DNA from: Phylloscopus collybita
Taxonomy: Eukaryota > Chordata > Aves > Passeriformes > Phylloscopidae
Length of the DNA: 64,000 bases
Direction: 5' to 3'
Assembly (NCBI GenBank): GCA_027886175.1
Contig: JAJNNQ010000008.1
Coordinates: forward strand, 4,185,501 to 4,249,500
This document shows positions 9,891-22,100 of this stretch, piece by piece (the first letter of the stretch is position 1; each line of letters begins with the position of its first letter). The notes beneath the pieces were generated by a model, which searched no databases, had not been told where the DNA came from, and saw only the letters and a list, made by a program, of their open reading frames with translations. The translations under genes were made by a program, and so were the position numbers.

Positions 9891-12806
9891 ACTTTATTTT
9901 TTTCCCTGCAGTGGAAAATGGTTACCTGCAAGATGATGTGTTGGCAACAGCACAACCAGGTTATTTTTGGAAGAGTACTCCTGTGGGTTTCTGTGCTTGC
10001 AAAACTCTAGATTTTTAGGTATGCATGAAAAGGAGGAGAATGTTTCAAGACTGTGACTGGTAGATTTTTAGTCGAGAAAAAAGCAGATTTGGTCATCACC
10101 AGTGGTAGGAGACCTCTTTATAAAACATGAAAGATAACATGGTCAATGATAAAATGGCCTGGACCCCTTGTCAACCTTTAAAAGGCAGGTCTGTGTCTCT
10201 CTGACAAAAGGTTTATTTAGTATCCTACTTTTCCTTCCAAAGGCCTCGGACCACACACCTCTAACACCATCACTGCACACTCACACTGAAACTGTGAGCC
10301 TGACACAGACAGAAACACCACCAACCACAAACACCACCTGAGCACGGACTCCTAATGCCATGCCCCAGGCACTATTACCATAACCTCCTCCAAATTAAAA
10401 AGGAAAAAAAAATCCAGAAAGCCTTATATCTGAAAGTAAAGAAAGTCACCTTCAGAGCTGAACAGGGTTTACATTCAGAACTATGGCTACAAACCTACAA
10501 TTTTCACTGCAATGCCTTTTGGAATTTAGTGGAAGATGCTATTTCTAGACAATAAACCATCTAATTAGGCTTTTCAAGCTAATAGGGTTACAATATGCCT
10601 TCTTAAAAAGTCACAACCATTTAAAAAAAGCCCTCCAATGGCCATTTAATTATGCCAGATAGACATTTTGGAGAAGCAGGACTCATGCCAGCAAGCAAGG
10701 CTGCACCATGATCCCACTTCCCTTGCTGGCAGCTCTGTGAGCACACCCATCTTGACAACAGTCATTTCAACACTCAGTCAAGTGATACAACACACACTTC
10801 TAATTGCCAAGCTAATTATTTGTGGAGTTACACACCTGTGCTACCTCAAAAGACACCATTAACTGTTTCTCTTCTGCTCCACTTCATGCTGACAGACAGC
10901 CAGGCAAGCTCCCTCAGCATCAGGGAGGAGGGTCAAGAGGAGGAGTTCAGGCTCAAATTCAGTTCTACCTCACCACTTAGCTGCAATCCTACCATACACT
11001 AACTCTTCAGTGAAACTTCATCACTCAGGCTTTCACTGCTGCTTGCTTGTGTTCATAGCACTTTACTACAAAACCAGAAGTGTTTGTGAGACTCATTAGC
11101 ATAGCAAGTCTAAACCCATATTAGCTTGCCTCCATCCTCAAAGCAGGATGAAGGTTTACAAAAAGCTTCAGCAAAAAGTCACAGCAAAAGCTCACAGTAT
11201 TTTGTGTATGCCATTCTGTGTATACAGCATCACCAGAATCAGCTGGTCCACACTCCAGTGTCTCAAAACCACCTCCACTGTTCCTCTAGAGAACAATGGG
11301 GAGAACTGGAAATGCCAGGTCTTACCTAGCAGTGTGCTAAGTGGGAAAACAAAGTTATGGTTCAAGCATCAGCCTAAGTTGCTTAGTTTCAGGCACATGG
11401 TTTTTACCACAGCACACATAGCTGAGCACATCTAAAAGGTGAATAAAACATATCCTCCTGTACACATTGACTCTCATGCAGCCTCTTCTAGATTTCATCA
11501 ACACACTCCATGTTTCAGTCAAAGCACCTGTCTTAGGAGCTCCATACCTCCTTGTTCTTGAGGAACACGGATGATGGTAAGAAGAGGTCACAACTACTGG
11601 TGCAGCTTTTCCAAAATACCTTCTTTGGGCTCTTGGGTTCTGTAAGTACAACTATGCATAGCCCAAATGCATATGTTGATGTTAACTATGCAAAGGCTAA
11701 AAGCTACTTCCTTTAAAGACCCAAGTGTTTCTGCCTTTCATATCACACTCTCATTCTTCCATCCACTTCTGCTAGGCATTCTGGACCGGCACTTGTGTCC
11801 TACATCCCAGGAAAATGCCAGGTGTTATCACCATCAATTGTAGTTGTAGAAATGAAAGCCACTCTTCAATGCTACCATTTAGACCTGGTGTGTGGTCACC
11901 AACCACTGTGCTAACCCACAAGTCACCGTTATACAGAGAGAGAGGATGTTGAATGTTCCGGTGCTTTCTGCATCACTGACAGAGCACTGCACTGCCAGCG
12001 TGTCAATACCATCTACACACAGTTAATTTAGGAGGGTAACAGCTTAGCAGCAGCAAGGTTAAATAAAAGGAGTGTTAGAATTTTACTGCATCATTGCTAA
12101 TAAAAAAGTTGACCGAGTAACTGCTCAGAGCACTTCCTGTTCACTGACACTGTTCACTACTGACAGGCTCTACACACCTTGTGTCTACATCGTGTCTTTA
12201 ATCTACTGAAATACAAGTTGTACAGCTCACATGAGTATTCAATCCTGGTCAGTATTTTATTCTATCTTGCGAGCAGCAGAGGAAGAAAGGGAGGACATCT
12301 TTTCAGCCAAAAATTCCACAGTCACATAAGCAGGATATTCACTAGGAGATGACACCAGTGATTGGTGTCCTTAGGTTGTCCAAGACTATGCTCTGAAGAT
12401 GCTTTACACAGACGAGCAAGATGTCCAAAACAAGGCCAACTGTGGTGTAAGATGCAATTTACCCTTTAATTTCCTGCCTCGACTTCACCCAGCCACAGAG
12501 GATGACTAGATTTCAGTATGAACCATTATCTAAATCATATAGTCGGTATGCAGAATATGTCTGTCTTTAAAAATTTACTTAAAAACTGCTTGAGCTGCAG
12601 GTCATAGTCTGATTCGGAGAGTGAAGGCAGTTCCAACAGTACAACAGAGACTTGTCTACAGGCAGGTAAACGAGAGTCTGCTAACAAAGGGGTAACAAAA
12701 GCTGCTGGCTGGGCTGCCAATGTTGCACACAAACTTTCATAGGATGAAGATGCCATGGATGAGATCCAGGACGGGAAAACTGAGCCAACACCTGCTGCTT
12801 TTCTAA

Positions 12807-12850
12807 TTTTTTTCTTTTTTTTTTTTTTCTTTTCTTTTTTTTTTTTTTTT
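12807..12850. repeat. 44-bp T/C homopolymer-like tract, A-rich in GLG1 mRNA
   Basis: Only T with three C on the plus strand. In the transcript it is an oligo(A) stretch with three G, about 100 nt after the stop codon. Lys-rich reading frames over it are artefacts. Confidence 0.95.
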
Positions 12851-12948
12851 AATTCTCCTCTCACAAGAGGGGGTGGGTAGACTATACAGAGGAGGGCTGT
12901 ACAAAACTGGGCACTGGGCAGGCATTTCTTCAGCAGGCAATCCAGGCT

Positions 12949-13116
12949 CTACCTGTCCTTGAGCTCTCTTGTCACCCGCTTGGTGATGCGTCCACACATC
13001 AGGCCGATGAGGAAGAGTACACAGATGCCAACTGTGATCACAGACAGGATATAATTCTTGGATGGAGAGGTCATAACTTGCATGGCAAGGTCAGAAAAGC
13101 CTTCTGCTGGGGCAAC
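12949..13116 (-). CDS. GLG1: GLG1 exon w25, C-terminus with membrane span and stop
   Basis: Residues 979-1033 and TAG (12949-12951), 168 nt, acceptor CACCTCCAG. It contains FSDLAMQVMTSPSKNYIL, the transmembrane helix and the tail ending RVTRELKDR. The stop codon overlaps a possible splice donor (CAG|GTAGAG). Human GLG1 has an isoform with a longer tail made by splicing near this point (recalled). No matching downstream exon was recognised here. Confidence 0.98.
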   Translation of the reverse strand, partial: VAPAEGFSDLAMQVMTSPSKNYILSVITVGICVLFLIGLMCGRITKRVTRELKDR

Positions 13117-16100
13117 CTGGAGGTGAAAAGAGAATAAATCAGCCAAGCCGTGACTTCTACGCAACCCTCAGCTGTAACATTTACCAGCTTTAGTGTCAGG
13201 TACTGCTATTCCCTCCTGTCATTGTCAGACTTGGCCTGAACCAGAAAAAAGCAGGCCTGCAATGATTCACCTGAAGGAACTGCTGTTCAGGAGGCACCTT
13301 TGTAACAGGAAATGCCCCTATTTCATTGCCCCACACCTTCTCTGCAGGAGACTAAGCCCTGTGTACACAAAAGATAGTTTAATTCTGCATTGTTAGGGAC
13401 GCATCTGAGACAGAGAGAATAAGATGTAAGTTCCAAGAAGACAACCTGATTTCAGTTTTTCTGGACCAAATCCAAAATACTAAACTTCATTTGGAAACAA
13501 CAATTTCCTTACAGTTGAAGTTTTTCATAAATACCTTGCAACAGAGAGATCTAAGGCATAGGAAAATGGAAATCATTTACACATTCACCTTTGCAGCATA
13601 GCTCCACATTTCAATACGATCATTAAGGCGTTTCTTGCATTCAGGCTGCAACCTCACACGCTTATCTTCCAGAGCTTCCATTAAGCATGACATTTCTGTA
13701 ATGTGCAGAAGATGGTATTACAGAATAGAAACAGTAGCTTCGATAACATGGTGCAGAGAGGGGCTCTTCCATCTCCTGAAGGCTGATGGTTAGAAGGCTT
13801 TCTAAACAGACCTGGCAGACTATGCCTGAGGCTAGCAATTTCACTAAGATTCATTATCAGTATTGCATTTGGAGATGCAAGAAATTTTGACTTCCAAAAA
13901 GAAACTACAGTACGTATCTAATATATAATTCATGTGGTTTACATGAAATTTTATGAAGTCTAATAAATCTGCACCTTCAATGCTGTACACTCTGAACTCC
14001 ATGCCACGAGCCTTTAGAGAGAGCTAAGATCAAATTTAGTTCAGAAAAAACAGTCTTATCTTCTTAGGCTTCTTAGGAGTTTCTTTTGAACAATAATAAA
14101 TTTTGAAAGTTTTAACCTCCTGACTTTTCACACAGACCTCTGAAAAGGAAATGGGATCACAGTGTTCTAGTGCTTGGCCATCTAACTCATAAGCTCGTTT
14201 AAACGCTCATAGAAGACAGAGATATAAAATTTTGCATTTTTTATTCATGCTACCGTACTTGACTAATCCCTGATTAGATGCTTTCTGCCTTGCAGTGAAG
14301 AGTTATTTAGCTTGCAGCAAACAGGCCACACACTTAGTTAAACTGACTCCAGACTTCTAAAGCACAGCTGTCAATTCAAGCACTTGCAGGCAGAGCCCTC
14401 TCTAAGTTATAGACTTGGACACAAGGAAAGGCTTCTTGACACCCATTCATCTACCACTTCTGCTGCTGCTCCATCCTGTTGCCTACAAACGACTGGTGGA
14501 AATATCTTGTACACAAGACTACACTGGTAAGGAATGCAGGTTAAGTATCTCAAGACTGAGAGGTCACACAAGTACAGCACAAGCACTTACGGCGTCCTCT
14601 CCCTGGCGGAATGGCAGCACAGTGGTGTTTGATGTCCAGGGCACAAGCCGTGTGGAGCACTGGGTCAACAAATATATCTGCTTTGCTTTCCTTCAGCATG
14701 TTGAGCACTTCCTGCAGAAGAGGAAATGACATACACATCTCAGAAAAAGGAGACAGAGCAAAACTCATGCTGATCAGTGTCTCTGAAAGGTGTATCAACT
14801 TTTCAAATCCAGGATCGTGAGAGAATACACCACTGTCCTTGGATAAGGATACCCATATATATGGGTAAGGACACAATATGAATGCTGGTTTAGGCTTAAG
14901 TGTCCTGGTTTGTAACATTCCTTAAAATACTAATATTGATCTAAAAGACAAAGTCAGTATGCCAGGACTACTTCAGTTAGAACTGAAATCAGGTGCCACA
15001 GCCATGGCACAATTCCTACAGCCCTCGGGCATACAGCCTGGGCCTAGGAAAGCCTACAATGGAGACAGCATCAAGAACCAGGTGAGTAACAAGAATCTTT
15101 GGCAACCATAATCGAGAAAGGATTCAAGTCTGGAATTGCAAAGGAGGAACTTTCAACACAATTTTCACTGGCAAATTGAAATTGAATTGGATCATTGCAG
15201 GCCAGAACTGAGATGCATAGGGAAATTTCAGTGCTCTGTCCTCATAGTAGCTAGAACATGACCTAGGCTATGAACTGGAAAAATCACAGACTTCTCCAGG
15301 GATGGGAGCTTTTTAGAGCATATCCAATTTATTTTCTTTACCTTCTTGCACATCTCAGTTTTTATTTTCAGAAGATTCACTTTCAGACATTCTTCCACCT
15401 GCCCAGTCTGCTCCTGAGCTGCTGCTTCTTCTGCACACAAGCTGGAAATCTATTTTGAAAGAGGTGTTTTAACATAAGTAGTTCACAACAATCATTCTGC
15501 CTTTTAGCACATTTATATCTCAATATGTTAGTTCATCACAGGGTGCAGCTAAAGAATACATGATGAGATTCCTTCCCCCCAAAAATCCCCAAAGCCAAAT
15601 GCAGCCTGGCTCATGCAATATGCAAAACCCTTTGAAAGCCAGCAGCAAGAAGTCAATATCACTGTACTGAGGAGGAGGGCAGGGAAGAAAACAGCATGGA
15701 AAGAATGTGAAAGTATGAAATAAGTAACACTTGAAGCATGACCAACTCTGTTACCAAAAGTGAAAACTCAAAAAAGCCTGACTGTATTCCAGTTAAGACT
15801 GTCAAGACCAGAGAACAGACTTTTTTTTTTTTTTTGACAACAGGAAAGAAGTATTTTTCCATAGTCACAAGTACTGATGAGATCCCAGATGAAAAAAATT
15901 AACTTCATATTAGCACTGCACAGGAAACTGCAATTCTTGTGCACTGGACAAAAGTCACAAGCAGAGCATCTGACTAGCTTGAAGCAGCTCAAATCGATTT
16001 TTTTGTTTTACTTATTAGGAAAGCATATTTTGAGACACAAAAATCTGCTACACAAAGCGAGCTTTCATCCTGAAAAAGTAGCTACGGAGTTACTTTCCTA

Positions 16101-19100
16101 CCTCATCAGAACAGTGCATCTGAAGCTGAGGATCCAGCCGATAATCAAGGGCTGATTCCTGGATTATCACTCGAATTTGGTCCTCGCAGTCTGGAGAGAG
16201 ACGCTATTTGGAGGAGAAAGTCATTAACTCACTCAACAACCTTTGGAAATCAACCACCCTATACATTAGCCTGTGTTCTAAAATACTTCTATAGGAACAT
16301 AAACACCTCCTTTTTGTATAGCCTGTTACATATTTTGGACACACCACAAGCCCAAGTTTGATTTGTTATTCAATGACTGTTGATCAGCACGATCCGCACA
16401 ATTTTCTTGTTTGCAGGCACCAGTTCTACTCACCTGGTCTGCATATTTCAACTTCAGGCATGAGATGACTTGTCCTTCCAACTCTGTATCATCCTTGGCC
16501 CTATTCAGGATATTTTGGCAGAATTTTGGTATGTCTGCTTTGCATGCCTTCCTGAGCACGGGATTTAAGCGGTAATCTAACCAGGAGAGATGACAGGACT
16601 TCATTAGAACACACATCTCTTCAGATTACAGAGCATAACACTCCAAAAGAGATGGGATAGGAATTTCCTGGGTGACATTATACCATCAAGGAACATAATT
16701 TTTGGGGAAAATAGTATTTTTTCATAATAGAATTTCAAACTGTGAGGTAAGAGCTTCAGGAGTAAGGAGGATTCAACAACACATGCTGACCCTGAAGAAC
16801 TTAACTAAGGTCAGTGTGTACACAGGAAACGACAAAGGAGAATAAAACAAAACTGATACTCTTCCAGCCATGCTGAACACCTTGGGCAAGCAAGTTCTGG
16901 TTTTATTTCAGAAGAAGATACCTGTGTTCTGTGTAATCTGGCGCTTGGTAATCATCTGCTTGCATTTAGGATCCATCACTTCACTGTTCTTGTTTTGTTT
17001 CAAACACTGCAACATGTTTTTTGAATCCGCCTCTGGACAAAACCGCTACAAAAATCCCCAAAATCCAACAAGTTTCATCACTAAAAGCACTTGAAGAAAC
17101 AAAACCCAAACCCAACAAGCAGCTTCCAATTAATGGAAGGGAATAATCACCTGCCCAACAGAGAGGTATACAGCCACACTGCCTAGCCCCAACATCTCAG
17201 TGCTACTCTCTGAACTGACTATGGGCAGTAATGTCTCTGCTTATGCACTGAGCTGTACAGTCCTGATTTGCCTTATCAAAAGCAAATTGCTGTTATTTTC
17301 TATTCTTAAAAAACAGCACACTGGGAAAGAAATACCCACCAAATTGGGTCTCATACTCAACTACTTTTGTTCCCATTTATTTTAGAAACTAAAAAAACCA
17401 ATCTTTTAAGTCTATACACATACTGCTGTTCTGTGTGAATGCTGCTTGGACAAAGCAATAGTAAAGACTTCACTACTACCACTCAGGGCAAATTAAGACC
17501 ACATACAAGGAGAAAGCAGAGAGGAGCTCATTGACAGTAATTTGACCATTCCCACCTTGAATCAGTCAAAAGTGAACCAGCTCACTCAAAATTCAGACCA
17601 AGGCACTATTTTCTTTTGTTAGAAACTAACTTTGTTGGTGTAAGATGCAGATACTTCTGCATCTTCAAATCCTCACTGTTTTGATGAGATGACTGGTCTC
17701 ATTTTAAAAGCATGTGTCTGAACTGGAGAACAACTCTCAGGATGCTCTTCAACAGCCAAAACACGGAGTCAGGGCACTGCATACAGACCACACATACTAG
17801 TGTTTCAGGCCTTGGAATTCTGGCTACTGTGAAAAAGTGTCTTATATGAACATTCACTGCTTTCTACATGGTACCACTTCCAGTTTTCATTTCTATTCTT
17901 AAGTTATGCATGATTTTGCCTGCTTTATCAGTTTGATAAAAGTCTGTGTGCCTGGTCAGCAGTGAACTGAAGATTTTACTCTTCTCTGTAATCGTAACTT
18001 GTTCACCCTTGCTAAAAGCTAATCCAAATCCAAACTGACTGGATGAGAACTGTATTAGGAGCCTCAGCACAGATTCCCTCTTCAATTCTGCTGGCAGTTG
18101 GGAAGACAAATTTAGTAGTGCACAGGCTTTGATCAGGAAGTTGAAAGAAAAGAGCCCTGAAGAAACCTCAGCCTGATTCAGAGTTAAGAAACACATTACT
18201 TTGCAAAAAAGCAATCATACTTCTGAAAAAGCACAGCAGTGTTGTAACAAGCCTCTATGGAAAGCTCAAAGCTGATTGAGCTCTTATATCCAAACTTTAC
18301 CCTCTTAAATAAGCACACTACCATTACCTTGATCATCTGCTTGCAGACTCTCATGAGAGTGTAGTCCAGTTCTGGGTCCATCATCTCTGTCTCCTGCAGT
18401 TTAAACACCTTCTGGTGGCAACGTGTACTCAACTGCTTCTTGATTTCTTTCAGGCATTCAATAATCTACAACACAATATTGCAGGCATAATGGACACACA
18501 GTTGATATGATTCTGTCATACACAGCCATGTGTTCCCCTAATGACCACTTTCATCTCATTTGAGCACTTAAGTTCCCAGTGCCTAGATTATATCAAAGTC
18601 ATTACCAATGCTTATTTGCAGGACTTGCTTTAAGCTCATGTTTTCTCACAAAGATTTAAGATGAAGAGGGTCTTTTGGACTTATTCCAGAACCACAAATC
18701 TCATCCTGCAGACATTATGCCTAAGAAATCTTTAGCAGCATTTGCAGTAACCAGCTGCTAATAGCTTAAAACCAGCATAAACTGAAGAATGAAGGGCTCA
18801 CAGTATTGCGTTCACCCAGTATTAATGCCTGTGCGCCAATGGAAAAGAAAGAAATTAACATTCTGAAGTACTACCAAAATATTTGAGGAATATCAAAATG
18901 AAAATCTCAAGCTGCACTTACACAGGCAAAAGCGTTCTTCAAAAGTTTTCTGAAATGAAAGTACAAATTAAATTGTAAATTATTAATAAATTCCATTACC
19001 TGAGCATTGCCATAGGGCACGTTCTGGCAGTAATTCTTGATGTCACTTTTACAAGCCTCATACAGCTCTGGTTCAAGTCTGATATCCTCAGTCTGCAGGA

Positions 19101-22100
19101 AAAATTACAATATAAGCCTTAAAGTAGAACTCGAGACTATTTTACTTTTTTAATCTCTTAACTGAAGACCTCTACTCAAAAAAAGTAAGCAACCCTCACA
19201 ACAGGCATCCAGTTTCTTTGAATATAAGGGTCTTGGGTGTGAGAAGCGATGTTAGTAGGAAATCAACTTTTGAATTCCCTGCTGCAATCTGCCAGCTTTT
19301 TAGACTGAAGAAAGAATTTAAATCAAATTATACAGCTAGCAAGTTGTTTCCACTGCTTCTCCTAAAAGGGCATCATCACAGCTTGTCCAAGACAACTAAA
19401 ATCTTTCCACATGAAAGGTAAAAGAGATATTAACAACCACCCATCTAGTAGGTGATCTGGAGGATGTGAATGAAGTTTCCTGGTTTTGGTGATTCCCAAC
19501 ATCTGAATTCTTCCATACAAGAGTGCTGCCTCTTCCGATATGGACCTACTTAAGGCAAAGCTTTGACACTTGAACAGTATCTACAGGACAAAGACCTTAA
19601 GAGTTTATTACTGCAAGCACTGCAGCAGGAAGTTGAGAGGCAGCTTTGCCTACCAGAACAAACACTACTCCTATTTATCCATTGAGCAACTTGGAGCAGC
19701 TGGAGTCGAGTTGCTTCAACTGTGCTTGTTTCTTCAGTCTGTAAAATGAACCTTTTGTTCTCTCCTAGAGGATGTTAAGGACATCAGAATGTGTAGCACG
19801 TTGCTGTCTAACGCTAAACATAATCACTTCTAGCTGAAACTCCAATGACCATTTAGCTTGCCTTAGCCTTCATGAGACTATATTTAAGGCGTTCAAGCAG
19901 ACAATCAGTACTTTCACTGAGAAGGGCAATTGAGCCTCGTGTTGTAAGAAAAATGGAAAAAATAAATAAGATACATCTTACAAACGAGCTTCCATTTTTT
20001 TCCCCAAAGGTGGACAAACCAGGAAGCTTTAATTGAAGGACCTCACTAAAAGGGTGGGGAGGACAAGAGTTTCAGGCATGTTTACCATCTCCAGCTCCTC
20101 AACACGCAGCTGTTTGCGGCACTTCAGAGAGACCCTGTGCTCCTTGGCATCCTGCAAAGTATCATTGCGCACAGTTGTGCTCAGACAGATCACCACATCC
20201 ACCCTGCAGAAAAGAACACAGCTTTTTATTCATACACTCTTCACTAAGACCAGCCAAGGTTGATATTGAATTACCACCCCAGAGAAACTGACTCCAATAA
20301 TCCAAGCACAGCATGAAGTTCTTGTGCATCTGTGCTTGCTTCTGGGCACAGTTCTATGTAGAGTAACTGGATCAGAATTAAAACCTAAATCGAAGTCTAG
20401 ATCAGCAGACAGGAAGACATTCAAAATCTCACCAACCCCTCTGCCCAGCAAGACTTCTGCTTTTAAGTCATGTCAGCACTTTAGAAAAGCTTTGCTTCCT
20501 CTCAGAAATAGATGAAGGTGAATACCTACATAGCATTGCAAGCAATCCTTTTACACTATGGGAAGGGCATTTACCTCATAAAATGCAAATATTCTTGCTA
20601 TCCACAAACAGGACTGACCTTGTGTGTAATTCAGCCTTACACTATTGCAGTAGGACATTAAAAAAATCCCTTAGACTGCAGTGAATAAACCAGATAAAAC
20701 AAGGGAGATACTTTCCCTTGCCAGATCAGCAACTAGAACAACAGTAGTCTGCCTCTTAAAAGACAATGAATCTAGCAAGGATGTAAGACATCTTGGGACA
20801 TGCAATTGACTAATTCTAATAATTAGCTAATTTCACAGCAAGTAAAATAAAGGCGGCAGGCTTCTATCCAGGAGTAAAGCAGAAGTAATTTTAAGAGCCA
20901 GGCTTCTACCTTAAGCATCTACCGAACACAGTACTAAGGGAACACATACAAACCAATCAGCTTTTAAAGGAAAACCAGCATTTTCTGTCCTATCATGAAA
21001 TACCTTGTCACTTAATTACATATTAATACAATCAGATTGCTGTTTGATCAGGCACTACATACTTTTTTTTGATGTTGGGGCACAGTTTCAGCACATCCTC
21101 CTTGCAAGCCATTTTAAATTTGTATGAGAATCTAAAATCTTTCATTTGAACCTGCAAGAGAGAAATGGGGAGAAAAACAACTTTGGTCATTCAGAGTTTT
21201 AAAAATAAAGCAAAGTGCTGGTCAAAAGAACACTTGTTGAATCACACAGTTAGCACATACTTTTGTTCAAACTTATTAATGTGGAAGCAAGGGGAATGCT
21301 GCACTGCTGAAGAAGTTGGGACCTTGTCTACCACATGCCAGGGAGTAAAGGGCTGAAAAGAAATCATCTGCAGAAGTGACCATTTATGACCAGGCATGCA
21401 AATGTAACTGTCTGAATTCACAAGAGCTCTTTAAATACAGTGGAAAATCAATTTCAAAGAAGGAGCATTTTCATAATTAGCTAATTCCCAGCAACACTCT
21501 GAAAGAACAGAACAGGCTTCCACTGATAGTAGAGAAAAGCGTTGCTCACCAGCTGGAAATGAGTAACACCGATTGCACATTTTTCATTCATTTCCTTCTG
21601 GTGTTTGTTCTGTATTAGACACTCCATCAGGTCCCCAGAATCAATCTGGTTATCTGCAACCTCCTGAAGAAGAGATAAAAGGCATAAAAATTAACTACTT
21701 TTACAAGTCATGGGTTTTATGCTCTTCTGGCTCACAGTGACCAGGAAATATGGAACTTACAGCCCCACTCTCCATGGTGAGCTCTCTATTAACTGATCAG
21801 CCTTGAGTTCCACCACACGACTCCAGTACACAACTATGTTTATACAGTTCAGAAAAGAACCATCTCAGAAACACACACACTTCAGATTCAGGAAAAAACA
21901 CTGGAAAGACTCAGTGCTTACATGACATTATAATTAGTGCCTTTAATGCTCTTTAACTACTCAGCCCTACACCAGTGAAGGTATTTGAGCAATGCTGAGC
22001 AGCTGCACAGAGTAGAGTGGTTAGACATGCTGCTTGCACGTAAAGGAGAAGAAAAAGTCTAGTGTTTAACTCACTGTAAAGAGTGATTTTTGCCTATTAC

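Larger units (their letters stand above)
7629..12948 (-). other. GLG1: GLG1 3' untranslated region
   Basis: About 5.3 kb from the stop to the poly(A) site, with no recognisable coding exon. Mammalian GLG1 also has a long 3'UTR. It contains an A/G-only tract in mRNA sense close to the stop, several A- or T-runs (8642-8655, 7741-7752, 7838-7852), a CAAA/CA-rich stretch and a CR1 tail inserted antisense. Whether it is one continuous exon needs transcript data. Confidence 0.75.

Noticed and set aside
12535..12864. Lys-rich minus-strand open frame just after the GLG1 stop
   Set aside because: It comes from the oligo(A) tract and the early 3'UTR and has no coding support.
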